Source: Bradyrhizobium sp. MOS003
GTDB taxonomy: Bacteria > Pseudomonadota > Alphaproteobacteria > Rhizobiales > Xanthobacteraceae
Length of the DNA stretch: 64,000 nucleotides
Assembly: GCF_003020125.1 (NCBI RefSeq)
Contig: NZ_PYFW01000001.1
Span: 1,984,001 to 2,048,000 of the forward strand
Reading direction: 5' to 3'
Below, in pieces: positions 53,969 through 63,069 of this stretch. Every line of letters starts with the position of its first letter. The stretch's first letter is position 1. The position numbers and the translations under genes were made by a program. Below the pieces are notes generated by a model. That model worked only from the letters and a program-made list of their open reading frames with translations, ran no database searches and was not told where the DNA came from.

Positions 53969-55624
53969 CTATTTTGCCAACTTCCGTACCGCTTCATCCA
54001 CACTATAGAAGACGTGCTCGCGGGGCAGGGCGTCGAACAGCCTGAAGCGCTCGAACGCATCCTGCGCACGCACCGATTCCAGTCGTGCCAGAGCCACCGT
54101 GACGCCTTGCTCGCCGCACACCTTGAAGACATCCAGCAGGATCTGCGCAGCGGTGAAGTCGATCTCGACCATGCCGCTCGCCTCCAACACCAGCAGTTGC
54201 GGTGTCGTCGCGAGCACCTTGGTCACGTCGCTGCGAAAACCCGGCGCGTTGAGGAAGGACAGCGGCGCCTGCAGTCCAATCACGGCCACGCCTTCGACGC
54301 GCTCGCCGGAGATGTGCGGATGCGCCGGCCACCAGATCGTCGTGCCGGGGACGCGCTCGAACTCGACCAGCCGCGCGCGCGTCGTGCTCCAAATGCCGTG
54401 CAACAGCGACAGCACGATGCAGAGGAACGCGCCCTGCTGGATCGGCAGCACGATGATCAGAGCGGCGGTGGCGACGATCAGCAGGAATTCGCTGAACGAC
54501 TGGCGGTAGATCGTCACGATCTGCCTGAAGCGGATGATGCGTAGCGCCACGAACAGCAGGATGCCGCCGAGGGCCGCATCCGGCACGTGTTGCAGCAGTC
54601 CGGTGCCGAATGCGAGCAGCACCAGCACGATGGCCGCGGCCGCAAGGCCCGCGAGCTGTGATTGCCCTCCAGTCTCGGCGACGATGCCGGTGCGCGGCGG
54701 GCTCGCATTGACCGGAAAGGCGCCGAACAGGCCAGCGATCACGCTGCCGGCGCCGGCCCCGAGGAAGTCGCGGTCGACATCGGCGGGTGTGTCGGGATCG
54801 GACGGGAACGACTGCGTCGTCGCCGCGGTCTGCACCATCACCACGATCGTGATGACGAAGGCGAGCGGCACGAGGCGCACCCACAGCTCCGGTGCCAGTT
54901 CGGGAAAGGTCGGCCGAGGTAGCGTGCCCGGCACCTGACCGACGACGTTGACGCCCTTGCTTTCCAGGCCGAGCGCAATCGTGGCCAGCGTCGCGGCGAC
55001 GAGCCCGATCAGTGCGCCCGGAATTTTCGCGCTGATCGTCTCGAAGACGAAGACCAAGGCCAGCACACCGAATCCGATGCACAGCGTGAATGGGTTGCTG
55101 AGGCCGATCTCGCTTGCGAGCACGCCGATGCGATCGAGCGTCGGTCCGCTCGGCGATTGCAACCCGAGCACGCCCGGCAATTGCGAGACGATGATATGGA
55201 CGGAAATGCCGGCGAGGAAGCCCACCATGACCGGCACCGACAAGAGGTTTGCGATCACGCCGAGGCGAAAGGCCCCGCCGGCCAGCATCATGGCGCCGAC
55301 CATCAGCGCCAGCGCAATCGCGACGCCCTGATACTCAGGCGTCCCGGCGGCGGCCAGCGCCGCGAGCCCGCCGGCGAAGATCGGCGTGATCGTGGAATCG
55401 GCGCCGCAGGACAGGAAGCGGTTGCCGCCTAGCAGTGCGAAGCCGAGCGAACCCGCCATGAATGCGAAGAAGCCGATCTGCGGCGCGAAGCCGCCGAGCC
55501 GAGCCGTGGCCATCTGCTCGGGAATCGCAATCGCGGCCAGCGTCAGTCCCGCCATGAGGTCGCCAGGCAGGGAATAGGATGCGAGCGAGCGGAAGAGCGG
55601 CCAGGCGTGCTTGGCGTGCGGCAT
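53969..55624 (-). CDS. SulP-family inorganic anion transporter with STAS domain
   Basis: This 551-residue SLC26/SulP protein has an N-terminal membrane domain (about 1-400, some 12-14 helices). The first helices read ASYSLPGDLMAGLTLAAIAIPEQMATARLGG, the SulP signature. A cytosolic STAS domain (about 435-545) carries VLEASGMVEIDFTAAQIL. The family moves sulfate, bicarbonate or other anions, usually by proton or sodium symport. No carbonic anhydrase gene is fused or adjacent, so the substrate is uncertain. It is followed upstream by a family C repeat. Confidence 0.93.
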   Translation of the reverse strand: MPHAKHAWPLFRSLASYSLPGDLMAGLTLAAIAIPEQMATARLGGFAPQIGFFAFMAGSLGFALLGGNRFLSCGADSTITPIFAGGLAALAAAGTPEYQGVAIALALMVGAMMLAGGAFRLGVIANLLSVPVMVGFLAGISVHIIVSQLPGVLGLQSPSGPTLDRIGVLASEIGLSNPFTLCIGFGVLALVFVFETISAKIPGALIGLVAATLATIALGLESKGVNVVGQVPGTLPRPTFPELAPELWVRLVPLAFVITIVVMVQTAATTQSFPSDPDTPADVDRDFLGAGAGSVIAGLFGAFPVNASPPRTGIVAETGGQSQLAGLAAAAIVLVLLAFGTGLLQHVPDAALGGILLFVALRIIRFRQIVTIYRQSFSEFLLIVATAALIIVLPIQQGAFLCIVLSLLHGIWSTTRARLVEFERVPGTTIWWPAHPHISGERVEGVAVIGLQAPLSFLNAPGFRSDVTKVLATTPQLLVLEASGMVEIDFTAAQILLDVFKVCGEQGVTVALARLESVRAQDAFERFRLFDALPREHVFYSVDEAVRKLAK

Positions 55625-55685
55625 CGATGTGAGATCCCCGGAAATGCTGGTGTCAGTCGATCAGACTACAGCATTTCCGGAAGTG

Positions 55686-55814
55686 CGTGTCCCGGACGCG
55701 GTGCGGAACGAAGTGCCGCTCCGCAGAGCCGGGACCCATCATGCCGCGCAATACGTCGCCGCACGGGCCCCGGATCTGCAGCGAACCGCAAGAGCGCTGC
55801 GTTCGGGGCACGAG
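55686..55814. repeat. 129-bp palindromic repeat, family C
   Basis: It begins CGTGTCCCGGACGCGG and ends CTGCGTTCGGGGCACGAG, an inverted pair. Inner GTGCCGCTCCGCAGAGCCGGGA shares the central CAGAGCCGGG of the copy at 27445. It lies between the SulP gene and the caspase-like gene, both on the minus strand. Confidence 0.88.
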
Positions 55815-55827
55815 AGTTGCGGATACC

Positions 55828-57306
55828 TCAGTACCTGCTGCGGTAATTGTCGCCACGTGTCGGCCCCCCGTAGCCGCCACCGCCGTAGCCGCCGCGGCCC
55901 ATGCCGATTCCAATCCCGATGCCGACACCCACGGATGCGGGCGGCGGTGGCGGCGGGGCGCGCTCGTAGACGATCACTTCCTCGGGCGGCGGCCGGCGCG
56001 TTTTGGGAGGCGTCTCGACCACCTTGCGCTTCGCTGGGGTGTCGTCGACGCGCTTCTTGATCACGGGCGCGACCGATGGGTTGACTGGCGTCGCCGGCGG
56101 CACCGAACACGGGCAGGTCGGAGCGGTCGCAACCGCGACCGGGGTCGTCGCGGCGGCGACAGGCACGCCATAATTGCGGTTCTGCACCCGCAGCAGCATC
56201 CGGCGTGCGGTTGCGGCGAGGTCGCTGTTATCCCAATTGTCGAGATAGGCCTCGAACGAGGCGCGGGTGTTGATCGCGGTGGCGCGCTCCCAGGCCAGCA
56301 TCTGCCGCCGCCGCTCCAGCACCGTGCGCAGGCGCGGCGTGCGGGTATCCTGTGCGTACAACTCGACATAGGCCTGATAGGCCGGCACGGTGTCGTCGGT
56401 GATGACGAGTTCATAGGCGACCGGCGCGGGCTTGCCCCGCAACTCCTTGCGCCAGTCTTCGAGGCTTCGCGTACTGCCGGCGAGCGCCATCGCCGATGCG
56501 CCGGGAAGAGCCGGCGTGCTGCCGCTGCTCTCGCCGAAGAACTTGAAGTCGGTGGTCAGCGACGAGCTTTCCCAAGGGATCTGCCGTCCGTCGGTCGATT
56601 GCGCGACGGCGACGCGGATGCGCTTGAACACCTCCTCGATCGGCAGATTGGGCTGCTTGGCAACGGTCAGCGCCGCCGCGGTGTAGGGGCTGTCGATGCC
56701 GTTGCCGTCCTCGGCTTCCGCGCCGGGCGAGGTCGAATAGGAAATGAAGGAGCCGGGCGCGCCGGCCTTGGTGTCGACGATCGCAAGCCCGTGGCCAGCG
56801 CCGCTCAGCGCCGGGAACGGGTTGTTGCGGCAGGCGTCGAGCATAAAGATGCGCGCCCGCGTTGGCAGGGCGCCGAGCGTGTTGAGCATGTCGTTCAGCC
56901 GCACGCCCTGGAGCGGAATGTCGGCCTCGCGCTTGGGATCGAGATCAACGGGAACGAGATAGTTCTCGCCGTCGATCTGCAGCCCGTGGCCGGCATAGAA
57001 CACCAGTGCCACCGTGTCGGCGCCGCTGGCGCTGACCTTGCCGGCGAAATCCGAGATCGCCGCCCGCATCTCGTTCTGTGCCAGGTTGGAGGCCGTGGTG
57101 ACGGTGAAGCCGGCATTGCCGAGCATCTCGGTCATGCCCTTGGCGTCGTTGGCAGCGTTGGGCAGTTCCGGCACGGTGCGATAGGCGGATTGGCCGATCA
57201 CCAGCGCGAGCCGGGCTTCGGCCGCGGCCTCCGTCGGTGCCAAAAATTGGGTGAGGGCCAGAAGGCCCGAGCCAAGAAACAAACGGGAAAAGGCAGGAAG
57301 GCGCAT
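55828..57306 (-). CDS. Caspase-family (metacaspase-like) exported peptidase
   Basis: This 492-residue protein starts with a signal peptide (FSRLFLGSGLLALTQFLAPTEAAA). A caspase-like p20 domain follows: RLALVIGQSAYRTVPELPNA, the catalytic histidine in VFYAGHGLQIDGENY, and the catalytic cysteine in FMLDACRNNPF. A middle region ends in TPR-like FEAYLDNWDNSDLAATARRML. The C-terminus is Pro/Ala- and Gly-rich with many Tyr/Gly (GGGYGGPTRGDNYRSRY). Such C14 peptidases are common in rhizobia and have no established substrate; periplasmic location follows from the signal. Confidence 0.92.
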   Translation of the reverse strand: MRLPAFSRLFLGSGLLALTQFLAPTEAAAEARLALVIGQSAYRTVPELPNAANDAKGMTEMLGNAGFTVTTASNLAQNEMRAAISDFAGKVSASGADTVALVFYAGHGLQIDGENYLVPVDLDPKREADIPLQGVRLNDMLNTLGALPTRARIFMLDACRNNPFPALSGAGHGLAIVDTKAGAPGSFISYSTSPGAEAEDGNGIDSPYTAAALTVAKQPNLPIEEVFKRIRVAVAQSTDGRQIPWESSSLTTDFKFFGESSGSTPALPGASAMALAGSTRSLEDWRKELRGKPAPVAYELVITDDTVPAYQAYVELYAQDTRTPRLRTVLERRRQMLAWERATAINTRASFEAYLDNWDNSDLAATARRMLLRVQNRNYGVPVAAATTPVAVATAPTCPCSVPPATPVNPSVAPVIKKRVDDTPAKRKVVETPPKTRRPPPEEVIVYERAPPPPPPASVGVGIGIGIGMGRGGYGGGGYGGPTRGDNYRSRY

Positions 57307-57728
57307 GGTGTCAGCTCCATCGGCAATGGGCGCGACGATGCCAGCTTTCTTAAGGTCTCGCCATGCGTCCGTCTGTGCGCTGGGTCACGCTTGCACTGCG
57401 GTAAATGGGCTGGTGTTTGCTGGAGCCGGCAGGCATCGGTGTGGATGCATCCATGCCAATTGCGCATTGATCCATGCTCCCATTGGATTGATAGCGGCCC
57501 TGCGCGGCAGCCCACATCGCGCGGCGGGGCGTCAGGCCTCTCCTCTCCGCAAATCCTCGGTGAATGCCGTCGTTCAACAGCACTTCTCGGGTTGCTGCGC
57601 GTCCCACGCGCTGCTGTGCGCCTGCAAGCCCTACGCTTGCCTGTGCCGTCGCTTTGGCCATACAGTCCCCGCAACAGGCCACGGCAACGACCGCGGCGAA
57701 CAAAAAATAATGTGGGAGAGACCGCACC
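57307..57728. other. Gene-poor 422-bp stretch upstream of the TRAP genes
   Basis: This separates the caspase-like gene from dctP. It should hold both divergent promoters. Apart from one doubtful minus-strand frame (57350-57730), I see no gene, repeat or clear operator here. The bases just before dctP (AAAAAATAATGTGGGAGAG) give a good GGGAGAG ribosome site. Confidence 0.4.
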
Positions 57729-57730
57729 AT
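57350..57730 (-). CDS. Doubtful exported protein antisense to the dctP 5' region
   Basis: This 126-codon frame begins MVRSLPHYFLFAAVVAVACC, which looks like a signal peptide, and continues with a moderately polar sequence (GIHRGFAERRGLTPRRAMWA, KHQPIYRSASVTQRTDGRM). Its ATG overlaps the dctP ATG by two bases on the opposite strand. There is no clear ribosome site. It could be a small exported protein or a chance frame in a GC-rich genome. I give it low confidence. Confidence 0.3.
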   Translation of the reverse strand: MVRSLPHYFLFAAVVAVACCGDCMAKATAQASVGLAGAQQRVGRAATREVLLNDGIHRGFAERRGLTPRRAMWAAAQGRYQSNGSMDQCAIGMDASTPMPAGSSKHQPIYRSASVTQRTDGRMARP

Positions 57731-58760
57731 GACCATCGTGCCCGTGAACCGTCGCGCGTTCATCAAGTCATCGACGGCGGTCACCGCCGGACTCGTGCTC
57801 TCTCCCGCCATCATCGGCCGTGCCGAAGCCGCGACGCTGAAGCTGAAATGCTCCTCCTCGCTGCCGAACGATCCCAAATTCGCCAATGGCCGCGTCTATT
57901 ACGACAACCTCGTCAAGAATTTGAAGGGCAATGGGCTCGGCGAGCAGATCGAGGTCGCGTTCTTCCCCGACAACCAGCTCGGCCAGGAGATCGACGTCAT
58001 CAATTCGGTGAAGCTCGGCGTCATCGATCTCATGGTGTCGGGATCATCCATCTCGGCCAATCTGGTGCCGCTGGTCGGCACCTACGATCTCGGCTTCCTG
58101 TTCTCGAGCTTCCCGCAGCAGACCAAGGCGTTCGACGCCGGTGCGGCCAAGCCGATCGAGGATGCCCTGCTCAAGGGCGGCAACATCCGTATCATCGCCT
58201 GGGCCTATAATTTCGGCTCCCGCAGCGTGCTGGCGAAGAAGCCGGTCAAGACGCCGGAGGATCTCGCCGGCCTCAAGATCAGGACGCTGCCCAATCCCGT
58301 CATCACGGAATGCCTGCGCTTGATGGGCGCCGCCGCGACGCCGCTGGCGTTCGGCGAGATCTACACGGCGTTGCAGGCCGGCGTGCTTGACGGTCTGGAG
58401 CACGATCCGCCGACGATCCTCGCCAGCAAGTTCTTCGAGACGGCGAAATTTTACGCCCTGACGCAGCATAATTTCTCGCCGCTCGCGATCTACTTCAGCG
58501 ACATGACCTACAACCGCATGGATCCGAAGCTGCGCGAGGGCTTTCTCGATGCTGCGAAGAAAGCCGCAGCCGACACGCGGGCCCACGGGCTTGCGGTCGA
58601 GAAGGAGGCGCTGGCGGCTTTGACCGAGAAGGGCGTGACGGTGGCCGAATGCGACCGCGAGGCGTTCAAGAAACGCGTCGCTCCGCAGACCGAGAACTTC
58701 ATCAAGGCACGGCCGGAATCCAAGGCCGTCATCGACATCATTCGCGCAACGCAGGCCTGA
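57729..58760 (+). CDS. dctP: TRAP transporter substrate-binding protein DctP
   Basis: This periplasmic binding protein of 343 residues captures organic acids for a TRAP transporter. The N-terminus carries a twin-arginine signal (NRRAFIKSSTAVTAGLVLS), so it is probably exported folded through Tat. The DctP fold shows LPNDPKFANGRVYYDNL, SRSVLAKKPVKTPEDLAGLKIRTLPNP and the conserved arginine region plus GEIYTALQAGVLDGLEHDPPTIL, typical of carboxylate-binding DctP. It is followed two bases later by the fused permease gene. Confidence 0.93.
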   Translation: MTIVPVNRRAFIKSSTAVTAGLVLSPAIIGRAEAATLKLKCSSSLPNDPKFANGRVYYDNLVKNLKGNGLGEQIEVAFFPDNQLGQEIDVINSVKLGVIDLMVSGSSISANLVPLVGTYDLGFLFSSFPQQTKAFDAGAAKPIEDALLKGGNIRIIAWAYNFGSRSVLAKKPVKTPEDLAGLKIRTLPNPVITECLRLMGAAATPLAFGEIYTALQAGVLDGLEHDPPTILASKFFETAKFYALTQHNFSPLAIYFSDMTYNRMDPKLREGFLDAAKKAAADTRAHGLAVEKEALAALTEKGVTVAECDREAFKKRVAPQTENFIKARPESKAVIDIIRATQA

Positions 58761-58761
58761 T

Positions 58762-60621
58762 ATGGCGATGGCCGGCGCCGTACCTCTCCCGGGCGAACGC
58801 CACGGGAGCATTGCTCTTTTTCTTCGACTCAGCGACGCGATCGCGGCCGTCCTGCTCGCCGCCGATCTCGTGGTGGTCTGCGCCTCCGTGCTGCTGCGTT
58901 TCTTTTTCAACGCACCGGTCGAATGGTCCGATGACGTTGCGCGCGGGCTGATGGTCGGCTCGGCCTTCTTCGGAGCGGCGAGCGCGCTCGCGCGCGGCGA
59001 GAATGTCGGTGTTTCCTTCTTCAGGGATCTTCTGCCGTTGCGGCTGCGCGCCTTGGTCGACGCCGCGAGCGCGCTGCTCGTCGTCCTGATCTCCGGCTAT
59101 GTCGCCTACAACGCCATCAAGCTGGGTTCGCTCACCGCGGGCCAGACCACCGGCTCGGGCTTGCCGCTGGAATTGACCTTCTATCCGATGGGCGTCGGTG
59201 CGCTGTTCATGACGGTGTTCGCGATCGACCAGCTCTGCGCACGGCCGTTTCCCGATATCGTCAGGGGGCTCATCTCGATCATCGTCGTCACCGGCCTCTA
59301 TCTCGCTTGGGATTATCTGTCGCCGTCCTCGGTGCCGTCGGCGGGCACGCTGATGCTGGTCGGCTTCTTCGTGACGCTGTTCGGCGGATTGCCAATCGGC
59401 TTCGCGCTGGCGCTCGCCGCGCTCATCTTCATCTGGGTCGAGGGCGCGCTGCCGGGCGTCATCTTCGCCCAGCAGATGGCGCGCGGTATCGACAATTTCG
59501 TGCTGCTCGCGATCCCCTTCTTCATCCTCGTCGGCTACCTCATGGAAGCCAACGGCATGTCGGTGCGGCTGATCGAGCTGCTGCAGCGCGGGGTGGGGCG
59601 CATGCGCGGCGGGCTGAACGTCGTGATGGTCGCATCGATGGTGCTATTCTCGGGCATCTCGGGCTCGAAGATGGCCGACGTCGCCGCGGTCGGCTCGGTG
59701 CTGATCCCGGCGGCGCGCCGCTCGAAGCAAAATCCTGGCGGCGCGGTGGCGCTGCTTGCGGCCTCCGCGGTGATGGCGGAGACCATCCCGCCTTGCATCA
59801 ATTTGATCATTCTCGGCTTCGTGGCCAATCTTTCGATTGGCGGACTGTTCGTAGCCGGCCTGTTGCCGGCGGCGTTGATGGCGGCTGCGCTGATCGCCGT
59901 GTCCGTCATCTTCGGCAAGCGGCCGGACAAGGTGGAGGAGGTCGAGCCACAGATGCCGGTCTCGGGCCTATGGAGCGGCGCGATCGCCTCGTTCGGCCTG
60001 ATCTTCATGATCTTCTTCGGCTTCAAGAGCGGCTTTGCCACCGCGACCGAGATCTCGGCCTTCGCGGTGGCCTACGCGCTCGTCGTCGGCAGCGTGGTGT
60101 TCCGCGAGCTCAGCTTCAAATCGGCGACACGCAGCTTCGTGCAGGCCGCGACGCGCGCCGGTCTGGTGCTGTTCATCGTCGCCGCAGCGCAGTCGCTCGC
60201 GTTCACGCTGACCCTGCAGCAGGTGCCGCATGCGGTCGGCGATTTCATGCTGGGGTTGTCGAAGACGTCAGGCGTCTGGCTCTTCATTCTGCTTGCGATC
60301 GCGGTGCTGATCGTGATGGGTTCGGTGCTGGAGGGCGCGGCCGCGCTGATCATCTTCGGGCCACTGCTGTTGCCGGTCGCGGTGCAGCTCGGCGTCGATC
60401 CCCTGCATTTCGGCGTCGTGCTGGTCATCGCCATGGGCATCGGCCTGTTCGCGCCGCCGCTCGGGCTCGGGCTCTACGGCGCTTGCCTGATCGGCAATGT
60501 GCCGATCGAGCAGACGGTGAAGCCGATCATGGGGTATCTCGGCCTGTTGTTTCTCTGCCTGCTCGTCATCGCCTTCGTGCCATGGCTCTCGACTGCGCTG
60601 CCGCGGGCATTTGGCTACTGA
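58762..60621 (+). CDS. dctQM: Fused TRAP permease DctQM
   Basis: This membrane protein of 619 residues joins the small (DctQ) and large (DctM) TRAP subunits in one chain. The DctQ part covers about 1-165 with four helices (LLAADLVVVCASVLLRFFFNAPVEWSDDVARGLMVG). The DctM part starts near residue 190 and has FFILVGYLMEANGMSVRLIEL, SGISGSKMADVAAVGSVLIP and ETIPPCINLIILG. It uses a sodium gradient to import the DctP-bound acid. The 1-base gap to dctP and 12-base gap to the dehydrogenase gene mark one operon. Confidence 0.93.
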   Translation: MAMAGAVPLPGERHGSIALFLRLSDAIAAVLLAADLVVVCASVLLRFFFNAPVEWSDDVARGLMVGSAFFGAASALARGENVGVSFFRDLLPLRLRALVDAASALLVVLISGYVAYNAIKLGSLTAGQTTGSGLPLELTFYPMGVGALFMTVFAIDQLCARPFPDIVRGLISIIVVTGLYLAWDYLSPSSVPSAGTLMLVGFFVTLFGGLPIGFALALAALIFIWVEGALPGVIFAQQMARGIDNFVLLAIPFFILVGYLMEANGMSVRLIELLQRGVGRMRGGLNVVMVASMVLFSGISGSKMADVAAVGSVLIPAARRSKQNPGGAVALLAASAVMAETIPPCINLIILGFVANLSIGGLFVAGLLPAALMAAALIAVSVIFGKRPDKVEEVEPQMPVSGLWSGAIASFGLIFMIFFGFKSGFATATEISAFAVAYALVVGSVVFRELSFKSATRSFVQAATRAGLVLFIVAAAQSLAFTLTLQQVPHAVGDFMLGLSKTSGVWLFILLAIAVLIVMGSVLEGAAALIIFGPLLLPVAVQLGVDPLHFGVVLVIAMGIGLFAPPLGLGLYGACLIGNVPIEQTVKPIMGYLGLLFLCLLVIAFVPWLSTALPRAFGY

Positions 60622-60633
60622 AGGAGTTTTGTC

Positions 60634-61608
60634 GTGAAGGTCCTCCTCGCGCACACGCCGGAGATGCGGCGCAATTACTACGGCGATCGCAGCCTGAACG
60701 GTCTGCGCGCGGCCGCCGAGGTGATCCTGCACGAGCGCGATGAAACCCTGGACGCGGCCAGCCTCGTGCGCGCTGCCAAGGATGCCGACATCATCGTCGC
60801 CGATCGCATGACGGAAGGTCGCGGCGAGATCTTTGCGCAATTGCCGCGCCTGCGGGCCTTCGTCCGCTGTGCCGTCGATATCCGCAACGTCGATGTGGAC
60901 GCGGCCTCGGAGGCCGGCGTGCTCGTGACCCGCGCCGGGCCTGGCTTCGTGCAGGCCGTCGCCGAGCTCGCGCTCGGCTTCATGGTCGATCTCTCCCGCG
61001 GCGTCTCGCGGGCGACCGCGGACTACCAGGCCGGCCGCAAACCTGAGGCGCGGATGGGCCGCCAGCTTGCCGGCAGCAAAATAGGTATCATCGGTTACGG
61101 CAGCATCGGCCGCTATCTCGCCGAGGTCGCAAAAGTGCTGCGCATGGAGGTGCTGGTCTCCGATCCCTTCGCCACCGTCGGCGACACCATCAGGCAGTTC
61201 GGTCTCGACGAGCTTCTCGCCACGTCGGACTACGTCGTCTGCCTCGCGATCGCCAACGAGCAGACCGAGAATCTGATCGGCGAGGCGGCGCTGGCGCGCA
61301 TGCAGAAGCATGCGGTCTTCGTCAATCTCTCGCGCGGCAATCTCGTTGATGAGGCGGCGCTGGCACGCGCGCTGCTGGAGCATCGTATTGCCGGTGCGGC
61401 GATGGATGTTGGCCGCGCGCCCGACCAGATGCCGACGCCCGAGCTGGCGAAGCTTCCCAACGTCATCGCGACGCCGCATGTCGGCGGGCTGACTCCGCAG
61501 GCGATCGAATATCAGTCGCTGGAAACCGTGCGGCAGGTCGAGGCCATCGTCAAAGGCGAGGTCCCGCCGGGAGCGGTGAACGCCGACCGCTGGACGCGGC
61601 GACCGTGA
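60634..61608 (+). CDS. D-2-hydroxyacid dehydrogenase
   Basis: This 324-residue NAD-dependent enzyme starts at GTG 60634 after an AAGGAG site. The C-terminal Rossmann motif GSKIGIIGYGSIGRYLAEVA is at about 148-167. VNLSRGNLVDEAALARAL and the catalytic-site His in IATPHVGGLTPQAIE are typical of the D-isomer hydroxyacid dehydrogenase family (PGDH/hydroxypyruvate reductase-like). It reduces or oxidises a 2-keto/2-hydroxy acid, which may be the acid brought in by the TRAP transporter encoded just upstream. It is convergent with an ABC binding-protein gene, seven bases apart. Confidence 0.9.
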   Translation: MKVLLAHTPEMRRNYYGDRSLNGLRAAAEVILHERDETLDAASLVRAAKDADIIVADRMTEGRGEIFAQLPRLRAFVRCAVDIRNVDVDAASEAGVLVTRAGPGFVQAVAELALGFMVDLSRGVSRATADYQAGRKPEARMGRQLAGSKIGIIGYGSIGRYLAEVAKVLRMEVLVSDPFATVGDTIRQFGLDELLATSDYVVCLAIANEQTENLIGEAALARMQKHAVFVNLSRGNLVDEAALARALLEHRIAGAAMDVGRAPDQMPTPELAKLPNVIATPHVGGLTPQAIEYQSLETVRQVEAIVKGEVPPGAVNADRWTRRP

Positions 61609-61615
61609 CGCGTCC

Positions 61616-62782
61616 CTAAAGCCGGTCCACCGGCCTGAACGTCCCGTCCTTCTGGATCACCGTCAAAAACACCTTCGGTGGCGTGTCGATCATGCGCATG
61701 CCGACGGTGACGGCGGTGCCGCTGATGTCGAAGCGGCCGACATCGTTGATGGCGCGGAGCAAATTTGCGCGCGTCGGGTTCGGCCCGGCTTTCTCCAGCG
61801 CCTTGGCCGCGAGGCGGCCGGAGAGATAGCCTTCCAGCGACACGAAGTCCGGTGTCAGCGTCGGATCGAACGCCTTCTGCGCATCCTGGTAGTCGGCGAC
61901 GAGCTTGAGCGAGCGATCCCAGGGAAACGGCACGACCTGCGAGACGATGACGCCTTCGCCCTCGGGGCCGAGCTCCCTGGCCAGCGCGTTGGCGCCGACG
62001 AAGGAGATGTTGACGAAGGTGGGATGGAAGCCGCTGCGGTGCGCGAGCTTGATGAACTCGGCGCAGGGCCCATAGGTCCCGACCATCACGATGGCCTCGG
62101 GTTCGGCCCGCTTGATCATTCGCCAGGCGGCCGCGACCGCGCGGGTGTTGCGTTCGAAAGTGCCTTCGGCAGCGAGCTCGAGGCCGCGTTTGGCGAGCGC
62201 GCGCTTGACGCCGGTCAGGCCGTCGCGGCCGAAGGAATCGTCCTGGTAGAAGATGCCGATGCGGGTGAAGTGGCGATCCTCGGTGAGGTGCTTGATCCAA
62301 GCCTCGGCCTCCGCACCATAGCTCGCGCGGATGTTGACGACGTTTGCAAGTTCGAGGTCGCGCAGGAATTCGGCGCCGCTGAACGGGCCGATGAAGGGAA
62401 CGTTCCTGGCGCTGGTGATCGGAATTGTCGCCATCGCGGTCGGCGTGCCCACCGCGCCGATCAGCGCGAACACCTTGTCGTCCTCGATCAGGTGCAGCGT
62501 CTGCGCCACCGAATGGTCGGGGTCGTAGCCGTCATCGCGGCTGATGAGCTGAAGCTTGCGGCCGTGGACCCCGCCTTTGGCGTTGATCTCGGTGAAGGCC
62601 GCGACGATGCCTTGTCGCATGCGCTGTCCGAGCGCGGAGGAGGGGCCCTCCAGCGCGGCGGCCTGGCCGAACAGGATCGCATCCTCGCTGACGCCGGCCT
62701 CGTCGGCGCTCGCCGGGAGCATCGCTGCGGCCAGCAATGCGATGGTCAAGGCGACATATGTCGCGGATCGCGATGGTGTCAT
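61616..62782 (-). CDS. ABC transporter substrate-binding protein (LivJ-type)
   Basis: This 388-residue protein is a type I periplasmic binding protein of the branched-chain amino-acid/amide class. ATG 62782 opens a signal peptide (VALTIALLAAAMLPASA). Key segments are AAALEGPSSALGQRMRQGIVAAFTEINAKGGVHGRKL, LIGAVGTPTAMATIPITSA and YGAEAEAWIKHL. No permease or ATPase genes are adjacent, so it may be an orphan binding protein, as is common in Bradyrhizobium. Ligand could be amino acids, amides or aromatic acids. Confidence 0.88.
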   Translation of the reverse strand: MTPSRSATYVALTIALLAAAMLPASADEAGVSEDAILFGQAAALEGPSSALGQRMRQGIVAAFTEINAKGGVHGRKLQLISRDDGYDPDHSVAQTLHLIEDDKVFALIGAVGTPTAMATIPITSARNVPFIGPFSGAEFLRDLELANVVNIRASYGAEAEAWIKHLTEDRHFTRIGIFYQDDSFGRDGLTGVKRALAKRGLELAAEGTFERNTRAVAAAWRMIKRAEPEAIVMVGTYGPCAEFIKLAHRSGFHPTFVNISFVGANALARELGPEGEGVIVSQVVPFPWDRSLKLVADYQDAQKAFDPTLTPDFVSLEGYLSGRLAAKALEKAGPNPTRANLLRAINDVGRFDISGTAVTVGMRMIDTPPKVFLTVIQKDGTFRPVDRL

Positions 62783-63069
62783 GAGAATGGTCGCCGGATG
62801 CTGGACGCGGTTGCAGGAACGATAGGTCTGCGAGGCTGAACAGGACGCTAACTCCGCGCCGCGCGCACGGTCCGTAAGACTGCGGGGAAAATCGGCAACT
62901 TGTTTCCACAATGCCGGATCATTCGGAGACTTCATTAACTAATCCACGCATTGCGGAATGCTCGGGTTCCAAAATTGTGCAGTTCTTAACCGCGGTCTTG
63001 TTCCGATAGCGGCGCCGGTGCCTCAACCAGAGGTTCGGTTCGTCGCAGACAGGGGACGGCGGCTTCAAG

